Below are positions 25,306 to 34,754 of a DNA stretch of 64,000 nucleotides, piece by piece. The notes under the pieces were generated by a model. It was not told the DNA's origin and searched no databases. It saw only the letters and a list, made by a program, of their open reading frames with translations. The position numbers were made by a program, and so were the translations under genes. This DNA comes from Tindallia magadiensis (GTDB taxonomy: Bacteria > Bacillota > Clostridia > Peptostreptococcales > Tindalliaceae), in NCBI RefSeq assembly GCF_900113635.1, contig NZ_FOQA01000008.1, positions 33,169 through 97,168 of the forward strand, read 5' to 3'. Position 1 is the first letter of the stretch. Each line of letters begins with the position of its first letter.

Positions 25306-27189
25306 TTATAATGATTTCATTCTTCTTTGTTGTTCTAAAAAGACTAGTAAAACTTGTATATCTGCCGGTGATACGCCGGTAATTCGGGAAGCCTGTCCTA
25401 AAGAGGTTGGTTTAATCGTAGACAATTTTTCCTGTGCTTCCAATCTTAATCCTTTAATGGAGCTGTATTCCAGTTCCGGAGACAATGGTCTTTGTTCCAT
25501 TTTTTTAAACTGTTCCACATGCTTCAATTGTTTGTCGATATACCCCTGATATTTAATCTGCACTTCGCATTGATATGCCACTTCTCTTTTGATACCAGAA
25601 GGTCGATCCCTATCAATCTCTTCCAAAGCTTCATAACTTATCTCTGGTCTTTTGATGGCATCTTTAAGAGAAATCCCTACCTTTACCTCCGCACTTTTAT
25701 GTTTTCTTAAAAAAGCGTTGATCTGATCTGGCGGAATCACTGTTTTTTCCAAGCGTTTCATTTCTTTTTTTACGTCTTCTCTCTTTTGAAGGTATCGCTG
25801 ATACCTTTCTTCTGTCGCTAATCCTATTTGATAGGCCTTTTCTGTTAACCTTTCATCAGCGTTATCTTGTCTTAAGACTAATCGATATTCTGCACGGGAA
25901 GTCATCATCCGATAAGGTTCGTTGGTTCCCTTTGTCACCAGATCATCAATCAGTACGCCTATATATGCCTCTGACCGATCCAAGACAAAGGCTCTTTCTC
26001 CACGGATCTTCATTACGGCGTTAATCCCGGCAATCAATCCTTGTGCAGCGGCTTCTTCATATCCAGAAGAACCATTAAACTGTCCTGCACAGAATAAATT
26101 CTGAATATGTTTCATTTCCAAAGATAAGTGCAGTTGGGTAGGATCAATACAGTCATATTCGATGGCATACCCAGGCCTCATTATTTTTACATTTTCTAAA
26201 CCGATCATTGTCCGATACATCTGAAGCTGAACTTCTTCCGGAAGGGACGTACTCATTCCCTGAACATACATTTCACAGGTATCTCTTCCTTCTGGCTCCA
26301 AGAAAAATTGATGGGTCGGTTTTTCATTAAATTTAATAATTTTATCTTCAATTGAAGGACAGTAACGAACCCCGGTACTATGAATATCTCCCCTATACAT
26401 AGCCGACCGATGAAGGTTTGCCTCAATCACGGCTTTTGTTTCTTCTGTGGTTCGACTTAACCAGCAAGGAATTTGTTGAATGTCTATGTTTTCGTTTAAG
26501 AAGGAGAAAGGTACTATTTCCTGATCTCCATCTTCTCTATTCATTTTACTATAATCCACTGTCTTTCCATCTACTCTGGCAGGAGTTCCTGTCTTAAAAC
26601 GTCTCAGTTCAATCCCATATGACTCCAATTTTTCAGAAAGGTATTGGGCAGGAAACATTCCACTGGGGCCAGAAGCATAATTTATTTCTCCAATAAAGAT
26701 TTTACTCTGTAAGTATACTCCTGTAGCTAAAATAACGATCTGACTTCGATAAATAGCGCCACTTCGAGCGACAACACCTTTGGCTTGCTGGTCCTCAATC
26801 ACTAAATCAACCACTTCTGCCTGCACTAATTCTAAGTTTTCCTGATTTTCAATGGTTTTTTTCATTGACTGATGATATTGATTTTTATCGGCCTGCGCTC
26901 TTAATGAATGAACGGCTGGACCTTTGGCTGTATTCAGCATTTTACTTTGAATAAAAACCTCATCCGTAGTTAATCCCATTTGTCCACCAAGGGCATCTAC
27001 TTCACGCACCAGATGGCCTTTTCCAGTGCCTCCTATAGAAGGATTACAAGCCAACATAGCAATGGCATCTAAAGAGATGGTTAATAATAAGGTTTTATAT
27101 CCCATTCTGGCAGGTGCCAAAGCAGCTTCACAACCAGCATGCCCTGCTCCTACTACAATAACATCATAATTACCTGCATCAAATTTCAT
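25306..27189 (-). CDS. mnmG: tRNA uridine-5-carboxymethylaminomethyl modification enzyme MnmG (GidA)
   Basis: About 627 aa, the standard length. The N-terminal FAD motif [20 protein letters not shown] begins near residue 8, and the conserved Cys-containing segment [35 protein letters not shown] and the C-terminal helical tail for tRNA and MnmE binding ([17 protein letters not shown]) are all present. With MnmE it installs cmnm5U34 in tRNAs. I chose the ATG at 27189 because GGGTG lies 6 nt upstream; the GTG at 27198 lacks a site. It lies between mnmE and rsmG in conserved order. Confidence 0.96.
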   Translation of the reverse strand: MKFDAGNYDVIVVGAGHAGCEAALAPARMGYKTLLLTISLDAIAMLACNPSIGGTGKGHLVREVDALGGQMGLTTDEVFIQSKMLNTAKGPAVHSLRAQADKNQYHQSMKKTIENQENLELVQAEVVDLVIEDQQAKGVVARSGAIYRSQIVILATGVYLQSKIFIGEINYASGPSGMFPAQYLSEKLESYGIELRRFKTGTPARVDGKTVDYSKMNREDGDQEIVPFSFLNENIDIQQIPCWLSRTTEETKAVIEANLHRSAMYRGDIHSTGVRYCPSIEDKIIKFNEKPTHQFFLEPEGRDTCEMYVQGMSTSLPEEVQLQMYRTMIGLENVKIMRPGYAIEYDCIDPTQLHLSLEMKHIQNLFCAGQFNGSSGYEEAAAQGLIAGINAVMKIRGERAFVLDRSEAYIGVLIDDLVTKGTNEPYRMMTSRAEYRLVLRQDNADERLTEKAYQIGLATEERYQRYLQKREDVKKEMKRLEKTVIPPDQINAFLRKHKSAEVKVGISLKDAIKRPEISYEALEEIDRDRPSGIKREVAYQCEVQIKYQGYIDKQLKHVEQFKKMEQRPLSPELEYSSIKGLRLEAQEKLSTIKPTSLGQASRITGVSPADIQVLLVFLEQQRRMKSL

Positions 27190-27279
27190 TTCCTTCACCC
27201 GTTCTTTTATAAATTACAAACGATCCATTCCCTTACAGCCTGTAAGCCTTTTATACCTTCCAGGTGTAACATTACACTT

Positions 27280-27345
27280 TCTACCTTTTATATCTTTTCT
27301 ATACTTCTATACTTCTACACCTTATATATCTTCTATACTTCTACC
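27280..27345. repeat. Low-complexity TTCTATACTTCTA repeats
   Basis: Within the 197-bp mnmE-mnmG gap, TATCTT(T)TCTATACTTCTA-type units recur about three times in direct orientation (near 27290, 27303 and 27328). A pyrimidine-rich slippage tract; no function is evident. Confidence 0.45.
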
Positions 27346-27386
27346 GGGATCCTATAAGCACAAAATTTCTTTGGAAAGAAATCCTA

Positions 27387-28769
27387 TCATTTTCCAATAC
27401 AAAAATTAGAAAAAATATGATCAATTAAGTCTTCTTTAACACTTTCACCAATAATGGCTCCTAATTGATCCATTGCTTCTTGATAATCTACCTGAACAAA
27501 ATCCAGCGGCATTCTTGCTTCCAATGCCTTCACACCTTCTTTTAAGGAATCATATGCTTTTTCCAAGGCTTGCTGATGCCGGAGATGAGTCACCATTTCT
27601 TTTTCCTTGGCATTTTTTTCACCATCATAAACCAAATTTTCTAAAGCCTCTTCTAATTGAAGCAATCCGGAGGATTCCAGTAAAGACAGTTTAAGAATTT
27701 GATCGGAATCTATCCATTCTGGTAGTGAAGATTCATCTAAAACTGATGGTAAATCTGTTTTGTTAATAATAATTAATGCTTTCCGCTTTTGTACCATATT
27801 GAGTAAGGCCACTTCTTCAGAAGTAACAGGAGTGGAGGCGTCTAGCATCATCATCACTAAATCAGCTTGATCAAATAATTGTTTTGCTCTTTCAACTCCC
27901 ATTTTTTCCACCACATCTTCTGTATCTCTGATGCCGGCGGTGTCCATTAAGACTAAGGGAATACCTCTTAAATTCAGCTGTTCTTCAATGACATCCCGGG
28001 TAGTTCCTGGAATATCCGTTACGATGGCTCTAGATTCTTTCAACAAAGCGTTCATCAAGGAGGATTTTCCCACATTCGGTTTCCCTATAATAACGGTTTT
28101 TAAGCCTTCACGAATAATTTTTCCTGTTTTTGCTGAATCGATCAAGGCTTGAATGTCATTCATCATAGGGATGGTTTTTTCATAAACATCCTCAAAGGTT
28201 ACTTCATCGATATCCTCTTCTTCTGAAAAATCAATGGACACTTCCATGGCTGCCATCAGATCCAATAACTGATCTCGCATTTTTTTTACTTTGCCGGATA
28301 AAAATCCTTCTAATTGTCCAAGAGCTGCTTCATGACTAAGATCTGTTTTAGAACTAATTAAATCCATAACGGCTTCTGCCTGAGAGAGATCTAATCTTCC
28401 ATTTAAAAAAGCTCTTTTCGTAAATTCACCGGGTTCCGCTGATCGAACTCCCTGATCCAACAAAGCTTCCATAATTCTTTTTAAGGAAATATAACCGCCA
28501 TGACACTGAATCTCTACTACATCTTCGGCTGTATAAGTATGAGGTGCTTTCATATAGCATACCAATGCTTCATCAATCATGTTTCCAGTATGCGGATCCA
28601 TAATCTTTCCATAAGTAAGCCTTCGGTCTTGAAGGGTTGTTACTTTTTTTCCGTTTTTTGATTCATAGATCATAAGCGCCTTTTGCAGCGATTCTGTACC
28701 ACTAATTCGTATAATCCCTATACCAGCTTCTCCAGAAGCCGTTGAAATGGCCGCTATGGTATCTTCCAT
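27387..28769 (-). CDS. mnmE: tRNA modification GTPase MnmE (TrmE)
   Basis: A 460-aa GTPase, partner of MnmG. It has an N-terminal folate-binding domain (about 1-120), a helical domain and an inserted G domain (about 220-380): G1 GKPNVGKSS, G2 TTRDVIEE, G3 DTAGIRDTED and G4 NKTD. The C-terminal CIGK with its essential Cys is present. AAAGGAAG stands before the ATG. Family, length and gene position next to jag and mnmG are all canonical. Confidence 0.96.
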   Translation of the reverse strand: MEDTIAAISTASGEAGIGIIRISGTESLQKALMIYESKNGKKVTTLQDRRLTYGKIMDPHTGNMIDEALVCYMKAPHTYTAEDVVEIQCHGGYISLKRIMEALLDQGVRSAEPGEFTKRAFLNGRLDLSQAEAVMDLISSKTDLSHEAALGQLEGFLSGKVKKMRDQLLDLMAAMEVSIDFSEEEDIDEVTFEDVYEKTIPMMNDIQALIDSAKTGKIIREGLKTVIIGKPNVGKSSLMNALLKESRAIVTDIPGTTRDVIEEQLNLRGIPLVLMDTAGIRDTEDVVEKMGVERAKQLFDQADLVMMMLDASTPVTSEEVALLNMVQKRKALIIINKTDLPSVLDESSLPEWIDSDQILKLSLLESSGLLQLEEALENLVYDGEKNAKEKEMVTHLRHQQALEKAYDSLKEGVKALEARMPLDFVQVDYQEAMDQLGAIIGESVKEDLIDHIFSNFCIGK

Positions 28770-28806
28770 GATCCACTTCTTCCTTTCTATCGTTGCTTTA
28801 TGAACA

Positions 28807-28828
28807 AAAACCCGGTTTTCACCGGGTT
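28807..28828 (-). terminator. Intrinsic terminator between jag and mnmE
   Basis: On the minus strand AACCCGGT and ACCGGGTT flank a GAAA tetraloop and are followed by TTTT. This would split the rpmH-jag transcript from mnmE, or attenuate it. Confidence 0.75.
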
Positions 28829-28853
28829 CTTCGTAGAATGTTAATGCAATTGT

Positions 28854-29477
28854 TTACTTCTTTAATGCAATGGCTACTTTGCGGTAAGGTTCTTCTCCCT
28901 CGCTAAAAGTCTGAATTTTCGGTTCGCTCTGAAGAGCCGCATGAATGATTCTTCGTTCATAAGGGTTCATCGGTTCCAATACCATTTTTCTTTTGGTAGC
29001 TTTCACATTTTTAGCCATTTTATGCGCTAATCGAACAAGTGTTTCTTCTCTTTTTTGTCGATAATTTTCTGTATCCATATGGACTTTCATATATTTATCA
29101 CGTTGTTTGTTAACAACTAAAGAGGTAAGGTATTGAATAGAATCTAAGGTTTGTCCTCTTTTTCCTATCACAACGCCCATATTCGGTCCACTTAGTTCAA
29201 TATCCATTTGATCGTTGTTAATTTTTATATCAATGGCTACATCTAAACTCATGGCTTCAAATAAAGAATGTAAAAATTGTTTGGTTACTTCTTCTGTCTG
29301 ATCTTTTCTTTCCAATTCTACTTCGGCGTCTTTGCTTCCAAAAACACCTAAAAATCCTTTATAAGGTACTTCAATAATTTTTACTTCCACATCGTCACGG
29401 GAGCAACCTAACTCTTTCAATCCGTTTTCTACAGCTTCTTCAATCGTTTTACCAGTTGCATGTACTTTTTGGATCAC
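28854..29477 (-). CDS. jag: RNA-binding protein Jag/KhpB
   Basis: A 207-aa protein with the full three-domain layout: Jag_N (about 1-50, ATGKTIEEAVENGLKELG), KH (about 75-145, GVVIGKRGQTLDSIQYL carrying the GxxG loop) and R3H (about 150-205, RRIIHAALQSEP). KhpB works with KhpA in RNA binding and cell-wall/division control. GTG start, with a 4-nt overlap with yidC, so the two are translationally coupled as in other Firmicutes. Confidence 0.95.
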   Translation of the reverse strand: MIQKVHATGKTIEEAVENGLKELGCSRDDVEVKIIEVPYKGFLGVFGSKDAEVELERKDQTEEVTKQFLHSLFEAMSLDVAIDIKINNDQMDIELSGPNMGVVIGKRGQTLDSIQYLTSLVVNKQRDKYMKVHMDTENYRQKREETLVRLAHKMAKNVKATKRKMVLEPMNPYERRIIHAALQSEPKIQTFSEGEEPYRKVAIALKK

Positions 29478-30196
29478 GAGGCTTCACTTCCTTTACCGGT
29501 AGATAAGGGGGTGGGTCGGTTAATGATCAGTTGCTGTGCCGTCTGGAATAAATTGCTTACCACCCAATACAAAATTAAACCATTCGGAAACTGCATCGAC
29601 ATATAAATAAGCATTAAAGGAAAGAAATAAAGCATCATTTTTTGCATGGATTCCTGTTGCGGATTTCCGCCACCTTTATTGGCCGCCTGCATGGTTTTAC
29701 TGGAAAGATAAGTAGTTGCTCCTGCTAGTAAAGGCATAATCATTTCAGGAATCATCGCTGCTGAGAATTCACTGAAGACAATATTAGGAGTAGCCGAAAT
29801 ATCTTCTATCCATAAAAATCCTTGTTGAACCATTTCAGGCGTAAAGCCATAATCCGCTGGTACTCTTAATACTGTAAACAAGCCAATAATAATCGGAAAC
29901 TGAATAAGCAGAGGTAAACAACCGCCAGCTGGGTTAACATTATGCTCTTTATATAACTCCATCACTTTTTGGTTCATTGTCTCTTTATCGTTCTTATATT
30001 TCTTTTGTAGTTCTTTGATTTTTGGTTGAATATCTTGCATCTTCTTCATCGATTTGGTTTGTTTTACCGTAAGAGGAATTAAAACCAATTTCACCAAAAT
30101 CGTAAAAATAACAATGGAAATTCCATAGTCACCAACGATACCATATACAAGATGTAACAGCTGACTTAAGGGTTCAGCGAAAAATCTCAAAATCAT
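29474..30196 (-). CDS. yidC: Membrane protein insertase YidC (SpoIIIJ/Oxa1 type)
   Basis: About 240 aa with five hydrophobic segments. The Oxa1 core motifs are IVIFTILVKLVLIPLTVKQTKSM, the cytoplasmic hairpin with lysines, NPAGGCLPLLIQFPIIIGLF and the C-terminal LILYWVVSNLFQTAQQ. It inserts membrane proteins alone or with SecYEG. There is no obvious lipobox at the N-terminus, unlike B. subtilis SpoIIIJ. GGAGG is only about 2 nt before the ATG at 30196, so an upstream TTG at 30205 is an alternative start. Overlaps jag by 4 nt. Confidence 0.94.
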   Translation of the reverse strand: MILRFFAEPLSQLLHLVYGIVGDYGISIVIFTILVKLVLIPLTVKQTKSMKKMQDIQPKIKELQKKYKNDKETMNQKVMELYKEHNVNPAGGCLPLLIQFPIIIGLFTVLRVPADYGFTPEMVQQGFLWIEDISATPNIVFSEFSAAMIPEMIMPLLAGATTYLSSKTMQAANKGGGNPQQESMQKMMLYFFPLMLIYMSMQFPNGLILYWVVSNLFQTAQQLIINRPTPLSTGKGSEAS

Positions 30197-30294
30197 AACC
30201 TCCAATATTCAATATACCTTCTTATCTATCAATGACTCTTTTATCAATGATTTTTATTAACAAATTTTCTATTGACCGCTCTTATATCTCTTAT

Positions 30295-30543
30295 CTATTG
30301 CTTTTTACTAGGTACCCGGTCTACTCCTCCTGAATGAAATGGATGACATTTAGAGAGACGTTTTAGGGTAAGCCATGTTCCTTTCAAAACTCCATGAATT
30401 TCATAAGCTTCCAGACTGTATTGAGAGCAGGTTGGATAAAAGCGACAGACGCTTCCTGTCAGTGGTGATATGTAACGCTGATATCCTTTAATAAGGAAAA
30501 TGACTATCCCCTTTATCCACAATGAGGTAACACCTGCTTTCAT
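30295..30543 (-). CDS. yidD: Membrane protein insertion efficiency factor YidD
   Basis: An 82-aa protein of the YidD family with the signature [34 protein letters not shown] and [13 protein letters not shown]. It is a small membrane-associated protein that aids YidC-dependent insertion. It lies 28 nt after rnpA and about 90 nt before yidC, in conserved order. Confidence 0.94.
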   Translation of the reverse strand: MKAGVTSLWIKGIVIFLIKGYQRYISPLTGSVCRFYPTCSQYSLEAYEIHGVLKGTWLTLKRLSKCHPFHSGGVDRVPSKKQ

Positions 30544-30571
30544 CAGTCTTATACTTATTCATCCTACTCTT

Positions 30572-30949
30572 TTATTCTGCAGATCCTTTTTCCATCGATT
30601 TTTTTGAGGATCGATTTTTCGAAAAGAAAGTTCTGTTCAGAAGATGTGTAACGGCTTTTTGCAGCGTGTGATAATCTGCTTCACTACAGCTTATACGAGC
30701 TATCCATACCAAATCATAGCCCTTGGGCAGCTGGTCACCCTTTTCCCGTAATATTTCTTTTAGCCGTCGTTTTACTTTGTTCCGTACCACACTTTTTCCG
30801 ACTTTTTTTGATACCGTAATGCCTATTCTTGTTTCTACCTGTGGATTTTTTCGATAATAAAGGACTAAGTTACGGTTCGCCACCGATTTTCCTTTTTGAT
30901 AAATTGATCGAAATTCTTTGTTCTTTTTAATAGTCGGGACGGGTTTCAC
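30572..30949 (-). CDS. rnpA: Ribonuclease P protein component
   Basis: A 125-aa basic protein with the RNase P protein motif VSKKVGKSVVRNKVKRRLKEILR (only part quoted: RNKVKRRLKE at about 56-65) and an N-terminal IKKNKEFRSIYQKGKSVAN. It binds RNase P RNA and is needed for tRNA 5' maturation. It sits directly after rpmH, separated by a terminator-like stem. Confidence 0.95.
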   Translation of the reverse strand: MKPVPTIKKNKEFRSIYQKGKSVANRNLVLYYRKNPQVETRIGITVSKKVGKSVVRNKVKRRLKEILREKGDQLPKGYDLVWIARISCSEADYHTLQKAVTHLLNRTFFSKNRSSKKSMEKGSAE

Positions 30950-31010
30950 TTTATTTCCTCCCTCCCGCTGAAAACATTCTTTTTCATCCTATAGAGATAA
31001 AGCCCATACA

Positions 31011-31035
31011 GAAAAAGGCCACATCCCGCGGCCTT
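31011..31035 (-). terminator. Terminator/attenuator between rpmH and rnpA
   Basis: On the minus strand AAGGCC and GGCCTT pair around a 9-nt loop and are followed by TTTTT. The stem begins in the rpmH stop codon. Partial termination here would give more rpmH than rnpA mRNA. Confidence 0.65.
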
Positions 31036-31168
31036 ATGCAGTCAGCACTTTTCTTCCTCTTCTTCTTCTTTTTCTTAATATATTTCTTCCGCTCTTTGTT
31101 CTCATTCTTTTCCGGAAGCCATGCTCTTTGCTTCTTTGTCTTTTCTTTGGCTGGTAAGTTCTTTTCAC
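31034..31168 (-). CDS. rpmH: 50S ribosomal protein L34
   Basis: A 44-aa, extremely basic protein with the invariant start (V/M)[20 protein letters not shown] and the C-terminal RKVLTA. The start is a GTG at 31168 with AGGGGGTG about 9 nt upstream. The open frame extends further upstream, but the extension is not part of L34, whose family length is 44-46 aa. It is the first gene of the left cluster, behind a perfect-consensus promoter. Confidence 0.96.
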   Translation of the reverse strand: MKRTYQPKKRQRSKEHGFRKRMRTKSGRNILRKRRRRGRKVLTA

Positions 31169-31253
31169 CGTGAATGCACCCCCTTTACATCTGGTCAGCG
31201 GCGAAGTATAAATCCACATAAACAATTGATGAATCAGACACTGATACACATAG

Positions 31254-31282
31254 ATTATAACGATATCCTATTCTAGTGTCAA
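31254..31282 (-). promoter_or_regulatory. Perfect-consensus sigma-A promoter of rpmH
   Basis: On the minus strand TTGACA (31282-31277), exactly 17 nt, then TATAAT (31259-31254). All 12 consensus bases match. It lies about 85 nt upstream of the rpmH start and reads away from the origin. Confidence 0.85.
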
Positions 31283-31699
31283 GAACAGAAAACTGTGGAA
31301 AAGTAAGTCCACAAAAAATGTGGAAAAAAATTTTTGCTCAACAGAATGTGGATAAATTGTAAAAGAACTAATCTGTTTCATGAATAAATGTGGATAAATT
31401 CCTTGATTTATGTAGCTTTAAGAATTAAAATGAATTTTGTCATTTTATTCATACTTATCCACAGGGTGTGGATAAAATTGTGGGTAAATAAGCTATCCTT
31501 CTGATAAAAACTCATTATCAAAAAAGAAACAGAAAATATGTTTTGTGGATAAAGGCTTATTTGCTATCTTTCGTCACTCTTTATATAATAGGACTCATCA
31601 ACAAGATTTTAACAATTAATCCACAGAGTTATACACAAATTCACAGGCAAATAACTTTGCAGGATATATTATCATGGAAAGCTACAGGAGGTTTACAGC
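31283..31699. other. Chromosomal replication origin oriC, upstream DnaA-box cluster
   Basis: Gene-free region between rpmH and dnaA with five perfect DnaA boxes (TGTGGATAA or its complement) at 31347-31355, 31389-31397, 31455-31463 (opposite orientation), 31467-31475 and 31544-31552. Near-matches lie at 31479 (TGTGGGTAA) and 31629 (TTATACACA). The 31455/31467 pair is divergent and 3 bp apart. AT-rich stretches around 31500-31620 are candidates for unwinding. Position, box density and flanking genes together identify it as an origin. Confidence 0.92.
31561..31589 (+). promoter_or_regulatory. Putative dnaA promoter
   Basis: TTGCTA (31561-31566), a 17-nt spacer and a perfect TATAAT (31584-31589), about 110 nt before dnaA. 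The DnaA box at 31544-31552 lies just upstream of the -35, consistent with DnaA autoregulation. Confidence 0.65.
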
Positions 31700-33094
31700 A
31701 TGGATCAGCAGTTATCACAGATATGGGACGAAACACTTAGTGTCATTGAACAGGAAGTAACCGGTGTTAGTTTTGATACCTGGATTAAAGTCATCGAACC
31801 TTTAAGGGTACAGGACGATGCAAATCAAATTATTTTTCGTGCCCCTAACCAATTTATTAAAAATATTTTAAGTGACCGTTATCTAATCCTAATCAAAAAC
31901 GCCATCAAACAGGTGACATCCTGTTCTTATGACGTGGTTTTTCAGCTCCCTGATGAAGTGAAAACAGCTGATAATGCAACATTAGGCAGTCATGCAGAAG
32001 ATCAGGAAACAGAAAACAATCTGTCTTCCACAGAAAAAAAACAAACCGCTTCAAATATTCAAACAGCCAATAATAATCTTAACCCTAAGTATATTTTTGA
32101 TACTTTTGTGGTTGGTAATAGTAACCGTTTTGCTCATGCTGCATCGGTAGCTGTTTCTGAAGCACCAGCAAAGGCCTATAATCCCCTCTTTATTTATGGA
32201 GGTGTCGGCTTAGGAAAAACACATCTAATGCACGCTATCGGCCATCATATCTTACAGAGTAATAAAGAAATGAAAGTTTTTTATTCATCTTCAGAAACCT
32301 TTACCAACGAACTAATTAACTCTATCCGAGACGATAAAAATATTGAATTTCGAAATAAATATCGAAATGTAGACGTATTATTGATTGATGATATTCAGTT
32401 TATTGCTAATAAAGAAAGAACCCAGGAAGAGTTTTTCCACACCTTTAATGCTCTTCATCAATATAACAAACAAATTATTATTTCCAGTGACCGACCACCA
32501 AAAGAAATCCCTACTTTAGAAGAAAGGCTTCGAAGCCGATTTGAATGGGGTTTAATTGCCGATATTCAACCGCCGGATTATGAAACAAGAATCGCTATTC
32601 TGCGAAAAAAAGCTCATTTAGAACAATTAAATGTTTCTGATGACGTTTTACTCTTTATTGCCAAAAAAATACAATCTAATATTCGGGAGTTAGAAGGAGC
32701 TTTAAATCGAATTGTGGTCCATTGCAAACTTAATAATAATGAACTGAATATTGATACCGCCAGTCACATTATTAATGAAGTCTTTACCACTCAGTCAAAA
32801 CAGATTAATGTGGGCTTTATTAAAGAATATATTTCCAATCAATATAGTATTAAAGCAGAGGATCTAGATTCCACGAAACGTACTCGTTCCATCGCTTTTC
32901 CCAGACAAATTGCCATGTATTTAACCAGAGAACTGACGGATTTATCTTTACCAAAAATAGGTAATGAGTTTGGTAATAGGGATCATACAACAGTGATGCA
33001 TGCCCACGACAAAATTGTTAAAGAAATGGAAAAAGATGATCGTCTAAAGCAGCGGATTGAAAAAATGTTACAGGAAATAAAAGGTGGGGATTAA
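31700..33094 (+). CDS. dnaA: Chromosomal replication initiator protein DnaA
   Basis: A 464-aa protein with the complete four-domain layout. Domain I (about 1-90) has [22 protein letters not shown] short Gln/Asn-rich domain II linker (about 95-135) follows. Domain III is the AAA+ core with Walker [10 protein letters not shown] (about 162-170), Walker B LLIDDIQF and sensor motifs. Domain IV is the DNA-binding domain with the signature [13 protein letters not shown] near 430. ACAGGAGG precedes the ATG. It binds the boxes on both sides of its own gene to open the origin. Confidence 0.98.
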   Translation: MDQQLSQIWDETLSVIEQEVTGVSFDTWIKVIEPLRVQDDANQIIFRAPNQFIKNILSDRYLILIKNAIKQVTSCSYDVVFQLPDEVKTADNATLGSHAEDQETENNLSSTEKKQTASNIQTANNNLNPKYIFDTFVVGNSNRFAHAASVAVSEAPAKAYNPLFIYGGVGLGKTHLMHAIGHHILQSNKEMKVFYSSSETFTNELINSIRDDKNIEFRNKYRNVDVLLIDDIQFIANKERTQEEFFHTFNALHQYNKQIIISSDRPPKEIPTLEERLRSRFEWGLIADIQPPDYETRIAILRKKAHLEQLNVSDDVLLFIAKKIQSNIRELEGALNRIVVHCKLNNNELNIDTASHIINEVFTTQSKQINVGFIKEYISNQYSIKAEDLDSTKRTRSIAFPRQIAMYLTRELTDLSLPKIGNEFGNRDHTTVMHAHDKIVKEMEKDDRLKQRIEKMLQEIKGGD

Positions 33095-33364
33095 CCTATC
33101 CCCATCCCCATGTGTAAAAAATGTGAAGAGGCTGTGGATAAATTGTGGATAAGTTTTTATCCATTAATTTTTTGTACCTGACTGTGGTAAATGTGGATAA
33201 AAAAACATTTTTTGCACAAGTTTCTTCACAGGTCAAAACGTTGAAAATACAAGGTTTTGACCGGATCTTAAACAAATTCACAGGGCCTATTACTATGACT
33301 ACTAACTTTTACTTTTTTGTTGTTTCCCTTTCTCGTCCCACACAATAAAAGGAGGTTATCCACA
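33095..33364. other. dnaA-dnaN gap with downstream DnaA boxes (second origin sub-region)
   Basis: Perfect DnaA boxes lie at 33133-33141, 33144-33152, 33192-33200 and, in opposite orientation, 33356-33364, the last overlapping the dnaN start region. A further degenerate box (TGTGGTAA) is near 33183. With the upstream cluster this gives a bipartite origin as described for B. subtilis. Confidence 0.85.
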
Positions 33365-34477
33365 ATGCGTTTCACCATCGATCAAAAAGAGCTTATGAAA
33401 AGTTTATCTACGGTTCAAAAAGGCGTTTCCAGTAAAACGACCCTGCCTGTCCTTAAAGGTGTTTTCGTTGAAGCTTCAGAAAACTACTTGAAATTAGTAA
33501 CGACAGATTTGGAAATAGGTATTGAACACTTTGTTTCGGCAGAAGTGGAAGAAGATGGTATTTTTGTAGCTGATGCAAAACTATTGTCCTCTTTTATACG
33601 AAAATTACCTTCCCGACCAGTAACTTTTGAGGTAGATGAACAAAATCAACTAACCATCTCTTGTGACCATATATCATTCACGCTACATTTATTGGAAAAA
33701 GAAGAATTTCCGGAACTACCCATTGTAATGGCCGAAAATTCTTTTACGATTCCACAGGAATTATTTAAGAGTATGGTACACCAAACTGTCTTTTGTGCCT
33801 CGCAGGATGAAACAAAACCTTCCCTGCTGGGACTAAGAGTCGAATTAAAAGATCAGAACCTACGATTAATTGGTGTGGATGGGTTTCGATTGGCTTATCG
33901 AAACAGTCCGGTAGAGTCTGATTTGGAGGAAGGTTTTACCATACCTGTAAAGGCTATGAATGAATTAATTCAGATTACAGGAGACACACCATCTCCCATG
34001 CAGATTGCTTTTACGGATAAACAAATCGTTTTTTCCTTAGACAATACAAAAATGATTTCCAGAAGAATTGAGAAAGCTTTTATTGAATATGAAAATATTC
34101 TGCCAAATGAACATGAAACCAGAGTAGTTCTTAAAAAAGATACCCTGCAGAGTGCGGTAGATCGTGCTTCTTTATTGGGAAGCGAAGGAAAGAGCAGCTT
34201 AATGAAATGGAATCTTGAAAATGGCGAGTTAATGATGTTCTCCCATACACAAACCGGTCAGATGAAAGAAAAAGTGACGGTGGAGCAAGAGGGAGACAAT
34301 ATGGAGATTGCTTTTAATGCCCGTTACTTAATGGATGCCTTACGAGTCATTGATGAGGAAGAAATTGCTATTAACCTTATTAATAATCGAAGCCCTGCTC
34401 TTATTAAACCGGTAGAAGGAGATCATTATTTACATTTAATCCTTCCTGTTAGAATGGCGGCAACAGAAGAAGAGTAA
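33365..34477 (+). CDS. dnaN: DNA polymerase III beta sliding clamp
   Basis: 370 aa, starting MRFTIDQKELMKSLSTVQK, with three clamp repeats (about 1-120, 128-245 and 250-370), TTLPVLKGV near the N-terminus and the C-terminal LILPVRM. It forms the ring that holds polymerase on DNA. The ATG at 33365 is preceded by AAAGGAGGTTATCCACA; the frame extends upstream to 33317, but no ribosome site is there. A DnaA box lies between the ribosome site and the start codon. Confidence 0.97.
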   Translation: MRFTIDQKELMKSLSTVQKGVSSKTTLPVLKGVFVEASENYLKLVTTDLEIGIEHFVSAEVEEDGIFVADAKLLSSFIRKLPSRPVTFEVDEQNQLTISCDHISFTLHLLEKEEFPELPIVMAENSFTIPQELFKSMVHQTVFCASQDETKPSLLGLRVELKDQNLRLIGVDGFRLAYRNSPVESDLEEGFTIPVKAMNELIQITGDTPSPMQIAFTDKQIVFSLDNTKMISRRIEKAFIEYENILPNEHETRVVLKKDTLQSAVDRASLLGSEGKSSLMKWNLENGELMMFSHTQTGQMKEKVTVEQEGDNMEIAFNARYLMDALRVIDEEEIAINLINNRSPALIKPVEGDHYLHLILPVRMAATEEE

Positions 34478-34520
34478 ATAACCTTCCTAAAGATATAGGT
34501 TGAAAGAGGAGGAAAAAGGA

Positions 34521-34727
34521 ATGAAATCTTTTCAGGTTGAAGGGGAGTATATCAAACTAGATCAATTGCTAAAAGCCGCTGAAATAGTGGATAGTGGTGG
34601 TCAGGCAAAAATATTTATTAATGCTGGTATTGTTGCTGTAAATGGAGAAGTCGTATACCAGAGAGGAAAAAAAATTTATCCCGGTGATGAAGTAACGGTA
34701 GACCATCAACAGATTAAGATCACTTAA
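34521..34727 (+). CDS. yaaA: S4-domain RNA-binding protein YaaA/RlbA
   Basis: A 68-aa protein made of one S4-like domain (YIKLDQLLKAAEIVDSGGQA, VNGEVVYQRGKKIYPGD). It is a family found between dnaN and recF in Firmicutes, implicated in ribosome biogenesis. The ATG at 34521 has GAGGAGG upstream; the TTG at 34500 lies before it without a site. Confidence 0.92.
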   Translation: MKSFQVEGEYIKLDQLLKAAEIVDSGGQAKIFINAGIVAVNGEVVYQRGKKIYPGDEVTVDHQQIKIT

Positions 34728-34754
34728 AAGCCTGAAGAAAAAGAGGTGAATGGA

